DNA of 64,000 nucleotides from M55B154 sp964486725 (GTDB taxonomy: Bacteria > Spirochaetota > UBA4802 > UB4802). The stretch lies in assembly GCA_964486725.1 (NCBI GenBank), contig CAZAOK010000003.1:1-64000 (forward strand), in the 5' to 3' direction. The notes beneath the pieces were generated by a model. The model did no database searches. It saw only the letters and a list, made by a program, of their open reading frames with translations, and was not told the origin of the DNA. Position 1 is the first letter of the stretch; the number at the start of each line of letters is the position of its first letter. A program made the translations under genes and the position numbers. Positions 53,754 through 61,311 of this stretch are shown piece by piece.

Positions 53754-55747
53754 TAACCATAAGTGATATTGAAAACGGTTTCGTCCTCAATTTTAAGAAC
53801 AGGCCGGTGATCACTCATAGCAAAAAACGTCCATGTGTGAGCCTTGGCGAAGGTGAGGCAACCTACAAGATCAGTCACGGCAGCTTCAAGATCAAGGACA
53901 GGGTTAAAAACCGAAAGTTTCTGAAGAACTGGAAAGTACTGGAAAACCAGCGACAGCGGGCAGTGATCCAGTTTGAGGAGTCTCTCACCATGACCTGCCA
54001 GGTAGAGAACAACCGTTTCTCTGTATCATTTGTGAACAGCAATTCCAGGCAAAATCGTTTCTGGTTTTACCTTAACGCTGACAGGTATGAACATATATAC
54101 GGCTGCGGTGAACAGTACTCGAAGCTCGACCTGAAGGGGCAGAAGGTTCCCATCTGGGTAGAAGAGCAGGGAGTGGGACGGGGGCACGACCTCATCACCT
54201 TCCTGGCCGAGCTTACCCACGGGGCCGGTGGCGCGTGGTATACCACGTATTTTCCACAGCCAACCTTTGTCTCCAGTAATAATTACTATTGTCACGTGAA
54301 CACTTCAGCCTACGCGCTCTTTGATTTTTCTAAAAACGATTTTCACACACTCCATGTATGGGGCGTACCTGAAGAAATTATACTTGATGTTGAAGAAAGC
54401 GCCGTGACAACAATTGAAAGCCTGAGCGACCTCCTGGGTAAACAGACGGCTCTTCCCGACTGGGCACACGACGGCATATGGCTTGGTGTTCAGGGAGGCA
54501 AAGATGTGGTAGAAGAAAAACTTAACGACGCCACCAGCGCCGGCGTACCTGTGGCCGCCCTCTGGGCACAGGACTGGGTTGGCAAGCGCATCACCTCGTT
54601 TGGCAAGCAGCTCATGTGGGACTGGAAATACGACGAAGAAACCTATCCCGATCTCCCGGGATACATACGTGAATTACAGGAAAAGAACATTCAGTTTCTC
54701 GGCTATATTAACTGCTTTCTTGCAATCGAGGGAGAACTGTACAGGGAAGCGTCCGCCAGTGGATATCTGGTTATGAAACATGATAGGTCAGAGTATCATG
54801 TGTATATCACAGATTTTCCCGCGGCTATTATCGATATAACCAACCCGGATGCGTGCGAATGGATCAAAAATGTCATCAAGAATAACATGCTGGGTGTGGG
54901 ACTTTCAGGCTGGATGGCCGACTTCGGTGAATACCTTCCCACAGACGCGGTGCTTCACTCGGGAGAATCCGCCGAAACTTATCACAACCGCTACGCGGCC
55001 GACTGGGCGAAGATAAACATGGAAGCGCTGGTTGAAACCGGGAACCTGGGCAGGGTCGTCTTCTTCTCCAGGGCCGGCTATACAGGGTCGTCCCGTTACT
55101 CCACGCTTATCTGGGGGGGTGACCAGCTTGTGAACTGGAGCATTAATGACGGGCTGGCATCGGTTATTCCCGCCGGCATATCCCTTGGTTTCTCTGGTAT
55201 CGGCCTTTACCATTCGGATATCGGCGGGTATACCACCGTTGGCTGGATTAAGCGTAAAAAAGAACTGTTTATGCGCTGGGTCGAACATGCCGCCTTTTCA
55301 CCGGTTATGCGCTCACATGAAGGTAACCGTCCCGACGTGAACTGGCAGTTTAACTCTGACCAGGAAACCCTTTCTCATCTTGCCAGGATGACAAAGGCCC
55401 ATGTTTTACTGAAGCCATATCTTCTGCGCATGCAGAATGAATACCTTGAAAAAGGGCTTCCCATGATGCGGCATCCCTATATTCACTACGAGAATGACCA
55501 GCAGCTGCATGAACTGCAATACCAGTATCTATTCGGAAGGGACATGATGGTAGCCCCCGTATACCGCAAGATGAAGCGAAAGCAGAAGGTATACCTACCC
55601 GATGACAAATGGATTCACGCGTGGTCTGGAAAGGAATACGCTGGCGGATGGCACAGGGTGAATGCACCTCTTGGTGAACCGCCGGTTTTCTATCGAAAGG
55701 GATCTGAGTTTGCCGAAACTTTTTCCAAGCTGCGGGAGATTGTGTAA
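53750..55747 (+). CDS. yihQ: GH31 sulfoquinovosidase-like glycosidase (YihQ family) with altered sulfonate-binding residue
   Basis: A 665-residue GH31 enzyme aligning without gaps (constant offset of 14 through the active site) to E. coli YihQ. Seen: nucleophile Asp391 (D405) in GWMADFGEYLPTD, acid/base Asp458 (D472) in WGGDQ, and Gln248 (Q262), Gln274 (Q288), Trp290 (W304) and Tyr494 (Y508), all conserved. The arginine that grips the sulfonate, R301, is Gln287 here (GKQLMW; codon CAG at 54608-54610). Known: YihQ releases sulfoquinovose from its glycosides. There is no signal peptide, so it acts after uptake. The alignment is from memory of the E. coli protein. The exact substrate is open because of the Q. 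Confidence 0.87.
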   Translation: MITISDIENGFVLNFKNRPVITHSKKRPCVSLGEGEATYKISHGSFKIKDRVKNRKFLKNWKVLENQRQRAVIQFEESLTMTCQVENNRFSVSFVNSNSRQNRFWFYLNADRYEHIYGCGEQYSKLDLKGQKVPIWVEEQGVGRGHDLITFLAELTHGAGGAWYTTYFPQPTFVSSNNYYCHVNTSAYALFDFSKNDFHTLHVWGVPEEIILDVEESAVTTIESLSDLLGKQTALPDWAHDGIWLGVQGGKDVVEEKLNDATSAGVPVAALWAQDWVGKRITSFGKQLMWDWKYDEETYPDLPGYIRELQEKNIQFLGYINCFLAIEGELYREASASGYLVMKHDRSEYHVYITDFPAAIIDITNPDACEWIKNVIKNNMLGVGLSGWMADFGEYLPTDAVLHSGESAETYHNRYAADWAKINMEALVETGNLGRVVFFSRAGYTGSSRYSTLIWGGDQLVNWSINDGLASVIPAGISLGFSGIGLYHSDIGGYTTVGWIKRKKELFMRWVEHAAFSPVMRSHEGNRPDVNWQFNSDQETLSHLARMTKAHVLLKPYLLRMQNEYLEKGLPMMRHPYIHYENDQQLHELQYQYLFGRDMMVAPVYRKMKRKQKVYLPDDKWIHAWSGKEYAGGWHRVNAPLGEPPVFYRKGSEFAETFSKLREIV

Positions 55748-55812
55748 AGGATTACCGCCAAGGCGCAAAGGACGGGGAGGGCGCGAAGAATTGGTGTATT
55801 TGGGTTCTATAT

Positions 55813-56112
55813 TTATTCCTGGAATTCAAAAGCATCGTTAAAGTCTCTTTTCCCGTGGATAACAGCAAGTATTTCAACATCATTTTTGCTGGATATGGTA
55901 TAGATAATTCTGTATTGAGATAGTATTATTTCCCTGATGGTTTCATCTGCAAGTTCAGGAACCATCCTTCCCATGGCGGGGAATGAATTCAGGATTTGTA
56001 CTTTTCTGATAATGGATGATACAAGTTTTCTTCCGTAGGTAGGTGAATCAGTAGCGATAAAATTGTAGATCTTTTGCAGGTCCTTCCTGGACGTCTCGGA
56101 CCATGTCACCAT
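55813..56112 (-). CDS. RelE/ParE-family toxin
   Basis: A 99-residue toxin of the RelE/ParE superfamily. Seen: VTWSETSRKDLQKIYNFIAT, PAMGRMVPELADETIREIILSQYRIIYTI, and EILAVIHGKRDF near the end, the classic ParE pattern. ParE members poison gyrase, while RelE members cut mRNA; the sequence looks closer to ParE. It overlaps the end of the antitoxin gene by 7 nt. Together they form one toxin-antitoxin pair inserted between the two halves of the sulfosugar cluster. Confidence 0.9.
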   Translation of the reverse strand: MVTWSETSRKDLQKIYNFIATDSPTYGRKLVSSIIRKVQILNSFPAMGRMVPELADETIREIILSQYRIIYTISSKNDVEILAVIHGKRDFNDAFEFQE

Positions 56113-56288
56113 GACTGTACTTCTTTTTCCAATTCTTCAGTTGTTATTATCCGTCCATTTCTCACATCATCAAGTCCTTCATGTATTTTATCTATTACAT
56201 ATAACCTGTACATTATATCTTCAATGGTTGCGTTATCGGGCAAACGCTCAATTGCATTAATTGCTTCCTGTTTCAATGACCGGGGCAT
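56106..56288 (-). CDS. Antitoxin partner of the RelE/ParE toxin
   Basis: A 60-residue antitoxin. Seen: mostly helical, acidic, with ATIEDIMYRLYVIDKIHEGLDDVRNGRIITTEELEKEVQ, a pattern common to antitoxins of ParE partners. AGGAG lies 8 nt upstream. Antitoxin first, then toxin, is the usual order. Confidence 0.82.
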   Translation of the reverse strand: MPRSLKQEAINAIERLPDNATIEDIMYRLYVIDKIHEGLDDVRNGRIITTEELEKEVQSW

Positions 56289-56428
56289 ATTTATTTCTCC
56301 TGAATTGATTTCTTAATTTGTACTATTTTTTATATAGTAAATAAACCAAAGATAAGCTATAAATTCAAACAATTTTTTAAATGATAAAATATATATTTAA
56401 GTACTCCTCACTGCTCACACTTCACTTC

Positions 56429-56854
56429 TCACTTACTCCCCCATTTCCTTCGCTTCTTCACCTGCGAATATATTTTCTTATACTCGTCGGGATCAATCTT
56501 CGTTGATGCTGACATGAAGGATTTTATCAGTATGCCGCGTTTCTTTTTCTTCTTGTTGTACTCTATCTCTGCCGGGTCGTCGTCGATGATGAGGTCTGCA
56601 CCGATTTTGCCGATGTCCTTGTGCAGGCCGCGGTTTGCCGGGTCGTAATCTTCCCGGTATATGAACTGGCTGAAATATTTTACCAGCTGGTTTTCGCGCA
56701 GTATGTCCATGGCACGGGCCCTGGGCGAGTTGGTCCAGAGCACCAGTGTGTGCCTGTCGTTTATAAGCATCTGCAGCAGCGTTTCAATACCAGGCCTGAC
56801 GTGTTTTCCGTTCAGGTCGGTGAGGGTGTTGTCCATGTCGATTACGATTTTCAT
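56429..56854 (-). CDS. Small HAD-superfamily protein (NLI/FCP1-like fold)
   Basis: A 141-residue HAD protein without a cap. Seen: motif I VIDMDNTLTD (Asp6, Asp8), motif II LVLWTNSP, and IDDDPAEIEYNKKKKK in place of the usual acidic loop. The phosphatase signature is present, but the substrate is unknown. It sits between the two toxin-antitoxin pairs and may be passenger DNA of that island. Confidence 0.72.
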   Translation of the reverse strand: MKIVIDMDNTLTDLNGKHVRPGIETLLQMLINDRHTLVLWTNSPRARAMDILRENQLVKYFSQFIYREDYDPANRGLHKDIGKIGADLIIDDDPAEIEYNKKKKKRGILIKSFMSASTKIDPDEYKKIYSQVKKRRKWGSK

Positions 56855-56869
56855 GAGTTGTGTGTTCCA

Positions 56870-57253
56870 TTACAAAATAAACAATCCCGGAACATTTTCA
56901 AAATGCCTGTCCATTGTATACAGCTTCGTTCCTGTTTCAAAAGTAATTGCGGCGATCCACACATCATTTGTTGGTATTGGAGTACCCTGGTTTTTCAATG
57001 TTTTCACCAGGTAACCATATCTCTGTGAAATATCAATATCAACATCAATGACCTGCACCCCCGGTTTTTCTAAGAACTGGTTAAGTTCATGGATATTCTT
57101 ATCATAATGCTTTCCCATCTGAAAGCCTGCATACAGTTCTCCTAACACAATGGATGGTACCAGTATCTCTTCTACTTTTTCAAGTATTTCAATTGTGCGT
57201 GCATCACCTTTCATTAATGATGAATAAATATTTGTATCGATACAAATTCTCAT
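56870..57253 (-). CDS. vapC: VapC-like PIN-domain toxin
   Basis: A 127-residue PIN-domain ribonuclease toxin. Seen: Asp6 in CIDTNIY, Glu in VLGELYAG, NDVWIAAITFETG and YTMDRHF, giving the acidic metal-binding set. Known: VapC toxins cut tRNA or rRNA. Its start overlaps the stop of the antitoxin gene by 4 nt. Confidence 0.9.
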   Translation of the reverse strand: MRICIDTNIYSSLMKGDARTIEILEKVEEILVPSIVLGELYAGFQMGKHYDKNIHELNQFLEKPGVQVIDVDIDISQRYGYLVKTLKNQGTPIPTNDVWIAAITFETGTKLYTMDRHFENVPGLFIL

Positions 57254-57504
57254 TTTTTCCAGACCTCTTCGTCAATTGTCTCGAAGGTTCTTGTATGTGT
57301 ACGAAAATCGTCGTATTCTTTTTTACCCCATACCCCTGACAGGTCACTAAGATCCCTTTTTTTATCTTCACCATTTTCAACACCGGTTGATTTTTTCAGA
57401 ATGCTGATGATGGTTTTATTGATGCTTGTATTATTTCTCCTGGCAATATTTCGCAGTTGTTTATACAGGTTATCTGGTATTTTTCTTAATGTAGTCTGAT
57501 TCAC
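57250..57504 (-). CDS. Ribbon-helix-helix antitoxin partner of VapC (FitA/VapB-like)
   Basis: An 84-residue antitoxin from a GTG start with GGAGG 6 nt upstream. Seen: an N-terminal ribbon-helix-helix pattern (TLRKIPDNLYKQLRNIARRNNTSINKTIISIL), then an acidic tail that would occupy the toxin's active site. The upstream Met at 57525 is less likely, since its distance to a ribosome site is poor. Confidence 0.85.
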   Translation of the reverse strand: MNQTTLRKIPDNLYKQLRNIARRNNTSINKTIISILKKSTGVENGEDKKRDLSDLSGVWGKKEYDDFRTHTRTFETIDEEVWKK

Positions 57505-57579
57505 ATTATGCCTCCTTGATATCACATAGTGAAATCAAATATATAAAACACTTATTCAAAAGTCAATCAAACAAGTAAA

Positions 57580-57706
57580 GTTACTACTCAGCTATGACTA
57601 AAATATTGATCATTTACTTCATAATGAAAAGGAATTTGAGCATCTCCCCCCGCCGAAGGCGGGGGAGATGCTTGATTATTATTCAGCATGACAGCTGAGT
57701 AGTTAC
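57580..57706 (+). mobile_element. Small non-autonomous element, copy 3 (127 bp)
   Basis: Ends GTTACTACTCAGCT and AGCTGAGTAGTTAC, target duplication CAAGTAAA/CAGGTAAA (7 of 8) at 57572-57579 and 57707-57714. It is shorter than copy 1, largely because about 25 nt are missing between two copies of ATTATTCA, as expected from slippage or recombination. The central hairpin equals that of copy 2. It lies between the VapBC pair and the MBL-fold gene. Confidence 0.85.
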
Positions 57707-57714
57707 CAGGTAAA

Positions 57715-57890
57715 CTCTTTTCGGATTTTTGATAATGAACATTGTTGACGAACATCTGTAAAAATCTGTGTGTATCTCTGGCTATAAATGTTACGTTCAT
57801 TAAGCATTCCTTTTCTTGTTGACGTTCTCACTGCAAGTAATCATCCTGCATTGATACATTCAACTTCCTTGAACCCAGGAATCATTTACC
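57715..57890. other. Intergenic stretch after element copy 3
   Basis: No gene or clear promoter was seen between the element and the MBL-fold gene. A short minus-strand reading frame (about 57720-57800) has no supporting motif. Confidence 0.4.
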
Positions 57891-58892
57891 GTGAAAAAAC
57901 GATATTCCATAGATATACTCCATCACGATATATACCGCATACGACTGCCGTTGCCCGGTAATCCTCCATTCATGAACACCTACCTTGTCACCGGGGAGGT
58001 CAACACTCTCATTGATACTGGCACACACTGGTCATGGCGGGTATTGCGAAAAGCCTTGAAAGAACTTGAGCTTACCTTTGAAGATATACACCAGGTTATT
58101 ATCACACATGGTCACGTTGATCATTTCGGCGCTGCTGCTGATATTGCTTCACGTTCCAAAACACCAACAGCCATTGTGGCACATCACGACGATGTTGAAA
58201 GAATGCGTACAGGACGATATGCCTCCGTGCTGCAGATGAAAAAGCTGGCAGTTCTGCTGGGGGTTCCCATGAAGCTGTACCTCCCCCTGGCTGGCCTTGA
58301 TCTTACCTTTCGTTCAATGGGCAAAAGGGTAGTGGTCAATGATATCGTACATGATGATTATGAGAACCGAAAAATCGGCAATTATACGGGAACACTGATA
58401 CACGTGCCCGGTCATTCCCGGGGTTCATTGTGTGTTTACCTCAAGGGGATAAGTACAGTCTTTACCGGCGATCATATCGTTCCACATGTGAAACCCATAA
58501 TTCTTGCTGGTTTCGAGCCCGGCAGCAGTTTCCCTATCGAGAACAGCCAGGCCGATTATCATCTTTCACTTGAGAAAATACGAAAACTTAATCCTCGGGT
58601 TGTCTACTCGGGACACGGGAATGAGATATCAGACGTGAACAGGCTTATAAAGACATACCATAAAGTATACCAGCTGAGAAAAAGACGAATACAATCAGTG
58701 CTGCTGAGAAGGGATTACACAGCCTATGACCTGGCCAGGATAGTTTTTCCAAAACTCAGGGGGATAAACCTTATGCTCGACCTGTATCTATCCCTGGCAG
58801 AAGTCTGTACACATCTTTTCGAAATGGTAAAAGAAGGAGAGGTAATACGCTACCGCATCGGAAAGCAGTGGCGGTTTACTATAATGGAATAA
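57891..58892 (+). CDS. MBL-fold metallohydrolase
   Basis: A 333-residue metallo-beta-lactamase-fold enzyme. Seen: NTLIDTGTHWSW, the metal motif THGHVDHFGAA (HxHxDH), HVPGHSRGSLC, FTGDHIVPHV and YSGHG, giving the remaining His/Asp ligands; a C-terminal winged-helix-like extension (about 245-333) follows. The GTG start is preceded by AGGA. Specific substrate unknown. It lies beside the sulfosugar genes but is separated from them by the promoter at 58908-58936, so a shared function is only a possibility. Confidence 0.85.
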   Translation: MKKRYSIDILHHDIYRIRLPLPGNPPFMNTYLVTGEVNTLIDTGTHWSWRVLRKALKELELTFEDIHQVIITHGHVDHFGAAADIASRSKTPTAIVAHHDDVERMRTGRYASVLQMKKLAVLLGVPMKLYLPLAGLDLTFRSMGKRVVVNDIVHDDYENRKIGNYTGTLIHVPGHSRGSLCVYLKGISTVFTGDHIVPHVKPIILAGFEPGSSFPIENSQADYHLSLEKIRKLNPRVVYSGHGNEISDVNRLIKTYHKVYQLRKRRIQSVLLRRDYTAYDLARIVFPKLRGINLMLDLYLSLAEVCTHLFEMVKEGEVIRYRIGKQWRFTIME

Positions 58893-58907
58893 AATCACAA
58901 ATTTTGC

Positions 58908-58936
58908 TTGACATATATATCGATATCGATTTTATA
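58908..58936 (+). promoter_or_regulatory. Strong predicted promoter of the DASS-transketolase operon
   Basis: TTGACA (58908-58913), a 17-nt spacer and TTTATA (58931-58936). The spacer contains the palindrome ATCGATATCGAT, a possible regulator site. It differs in sequence from the palindrome at 50856. Confidence 0.65.
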
Positions 58937-58967
58937 TAGATTTATACGGATGCCAGGTGGTTATATT

Positions 58968-60419
58968 ATGAAAAATCTAATCTATGCACTGACCGCGTTT
59001 ATTATATTCGGTATCATTTTGATACTCCCCGAACCGGATGCAGTAAATACCGGCAGCAAGATGCTGGCACTTTCCCCCGCGGGGAAGGCCACCATGGCAG
59101 TGCTTGCCCTCGCGGTAATATTATGGATCACCGAAGCCATTCCATTCGCGGTAACCGGTCTGCTTGCCATGTCCCTCATGGTAATTACCGGTGCGGCACC
59201 TTTCAAACAGCTTGTGCAGGACGGGTTCGGCAACCCCATAATATTATTTTTCATTGGTGTACTAATATTTTCCGCGGCCATTAGTGAAACAAACCTGCTG
59301 AAACGCATCACAACTGTTATCCTGTATCATCTTGGTCACAGCCCGTCCCTCATCATCCTGGCATTTATCATCGTGGGGGCACTTCTGTCAGGCTGGATAA
59401 CAGACATGGCGGTTGCGGCAATGCTCTTTCCCATAGGATTGACCATACTGAAAGACGCCAAAGCCGAACCATTGAAAAGCAATTTCGGACGGTCATTGAT
59501 GATCGCCTGCGCGTGGGGGCCCCTCATCGGCGGCGTCACAACACCGGCTGGATGCGGTCCGAACCCACTTACCATAGGATTTCTTCGTGATCTGGCAGGG
59601 ATCAATTTCACATTTCTCCAATGGATGATACTGGGATTCCCCGCGGCAATTCTCATGGTACCTGCGGCGTGGGTAATACTATTAAAGGTATTCCCCCTTG
59701 AAAAGATAAACCTTTCTATCTCAAAAGAGGACGCAATACAACGCAAGCGTGAACTTGGTCCTATTAATAAAAAAGAAGCACTTACCCTTGGCATATTCAT
59801 GATAACCGTATTTCTGTGGATATTCGCACCCTTTATCTCCAAATGGACAGGGGGAACTATTGATTACCTTTCCATATCCTTTGTTGCCATCACATGCGCG
59901 GTTCTGTTTTTCTTTCCCGGCATAAACGTGATCACCTGGGAAACCGCCGAAAAGAAGATCAGCTGGGGAGGGATCGTTCTCATCGTTTCCGGCCTGGCTA
60001 TCGGCATGGCAATTTACAAGACTGGTGCAGCCGAGTGGATGGCGTGGATGACCTTCAGCTGGATAGAGAACCTTCACCCGGCGCTGATAATATTTGCAAT
60101 AGTATTCGGTATATCAATCATGAAAGTAATGTTTTCAAGCAACACGGTTACCGGTATCATAGTGGTGCCCCTGCTTATTGCCCTGGCCAATACCCTGGGC
60201 TTAAGCCCCGCATTACTGGCCATCCCCGCAGGGATAACCTCGTCGCTGGCCTTTATATTGGTAACCTCAACACCCACCAACGTAATTCCATATTCGTCGG
60301 GTTATTTCTCCATCGGAGATATGGCTAAAGCCGGCGTCTGGATGACCGTTGCGTCGTCAATATGCGTGACCATTTCAGTGTATTTCATGGGATCGCTTAT
60401 AAATATTATGAACTTCTAA
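58968..60419 (+). CDS. DASS-family (SLC13) sodium:anion transporter, candidate sulfonate transporter
   Basis: A 483-residue polytopic transporter of the divalent-anion:sodium symporter family. Seen: paired substrate motifs, TTPAGCGPNPLTIGFL in the first half and FSSNTVTGIIVVPLL with STPTNVIPYSSGYFS in the second, the SNT-type signatures of DASS. Known: DASS carriers move dicarboxylates, sulfate or sulfonates in either direction. Inferred: with the transketolase and isomerase genes directly downstream (21 nt to the next start), it may export a C2 sulfonate. AGGTGG sits before the ATG at 58968. Confidence 0.88.
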   Translation: MKNLIYALTAFIIFGIILILPEPDAVNTGSKMLALSPAGKATMAVLALAVILWITEAIPFAVTGLLAMSLMVITGAAPFKQLVQDGFGNPIILFFIGVLIFSAAISETNLLKRITTVILYHLGHSPSLIILAFIIVGALLSGWITDMAVAAMLFPIGLTILKDAKAEPLKSNFGRSLMIACAWGPLIGGVTTPAGCGPNPLTIGFLRDLAGINFTFLQWMILGFPAAILMVPAAWVILLKVFPLEKINLSISKEDAIQRKRELGPINKKEALTLGIFMITVFLWIFAPFISKWTGGTIDYLSISFVAITCAVLFFFPGINVITWETAEKKISWGGIVLIVSGLAIGMAIYKTGAAEWMAWMTFSWIENLHPALIIFAIVFGISIMKVMFSSNTVTGIIVVPLLIALANTLGLSPALLAIPAGITSSLAFILVTSTPTNVIPYSSGYFSIGDMAKAGVWMTVASSICVTISVYFMGSLINIMNF

Positions 60420-60440
60420 TAATTCCGGGAGGATATTTTA

Positions 60441-61298
60441 ATGAACATAGAACCACATGGAACATTCAACAGGGATGAATATGATCAGCTTGCAAAAGAA
60501 TTCAGGTACGTCATGACTGATATGATCTGCCGTGCCGGATCAGGACATATTGGCGGGGCACTCAGCCTCGTTGAGGTCATCATCACGCTGTATTACCGGC
60601 TCATGAACGTGAAACCGGAAGACCCCAGGTGGGAAAAACGTGACAGGCTTGTACTGTCCAAGGGTCATGCCGGACCGGTAGTATACGCAGCCCTGGCATA
60701 CAGGGGCTTTTTCCCAAAAGAATGGTTGAAAACCATGAACCAGGACGGAACCCGTCTGCCAAGCCACGTAGACCAGATACAGACCCCCGGTATCGATCAG
60801 ACCGCCGGATCCCTGGGGCAGGGTCTCTCATGTGCCTGCGGGATAGCACTTGCGGGGAAAAAGAGCGGAAATGACTATACAACCTACTGTATTGTCGGAG
60901 ATGGCGAGAGCAACGAGGGGCAGGTCTGGGAAGCGGGATTGTTTGCTGCACAGTACAAGCTGGACAACCTGGTAGCCATTACCGATTACAACAAGATGCA
61001 GATCGACGGCACTACCGACGAGGTGCTGTCACTTGAACCGCTTGCGGACAAGTGGAAAGCATTTGGATGGGAAGTGTTCGAGATGGACGGGCATGACTGG
61101 GAAGACGTGTACAATACCCTTGAAAAGGCAAAAAATGTTAAGGGAAAGCCCTCCATGATAATCGCGCACACGGTAAAAGGGAAGGGCAACAGCGCAGTTG
61201 AAAATATGGTTTCAAGCCATAACGTGAAGTGTCCCGACCAGGAAGCCTACGATAAGTTTATGGCCGGACTTGGCTACACAATAGAATTACCTTATTAA
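60441..61298 (+). CDS. sqwG: Transketolase N-terminal subunit (probable sulfofructose transketolase SqwG)
   Basis: A 285-residue TPP-binding half of a split transketolase. Seen: RAGSGHIGGALSLVEVI, KGHAGPVVYAALAYRG, PGIDQTAGSLGQGLS, the TPP/Mg motif GDGESNEGQVWEA with Asn in DYNKMQIDG, and AHTVKGKG. Known: in sulfo-TK the split enzyme SqwGH cleaves 6-deoxy-6-sulfofructose to 4-deoxy-4-sulfoerythrose and later 4-deoxy-4-sulfoerythrulose to sulfoacetaldehyde, passing C2 units to glyceraldehyde 3-phosphate. Split transketolases of other pathways look alike, so the sulfo role rests on context. GGGAGG lies upstream. Confidence 0.82.
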   Translation: MNIEPHGTFNRDEYDQLAKEFRYVMTDMICRAGSGHIGGALSLVEVIITLYYRLMNVKPEDPRWEKRDRLVLSKGHAGPVVYAALAYRGFFPKEWLKTMNQDGTRLPSHVDQIQTPGIDQTAGSLGQGLSCACGIALAGKKSGNDYTTYCIVGDGESNEGQVWEAGLFAAQYKLDNLVAITDYNKMQIDGTTDEVLSLEPLADKWKAFGWEVFEMDGHDWEDVYNTLEKAKNVKGKPSMIIAHTVKGKGNSAVENMVSSHNVKCPDQEAYDKFMAGLGYTIELPY

Positions 61299-61311
61299 AT
61301 GGAGATATAAT

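Noticed and set aside
53750..55747. The GH31 gene as a plain alpha-glucosidase or xylosidase
   Set aside because: The gap-free match to YihQ through the active site, including Q262, Q288, W304 and Y508, is specific to the sulfoquinovosidase group despite the R301Q change.
59336..59842. A 168-residue minus-strand frame inside the DASS transporter gene
   Set aside because: Antisense to a gene with intact transporter motifs; no signals of its own.
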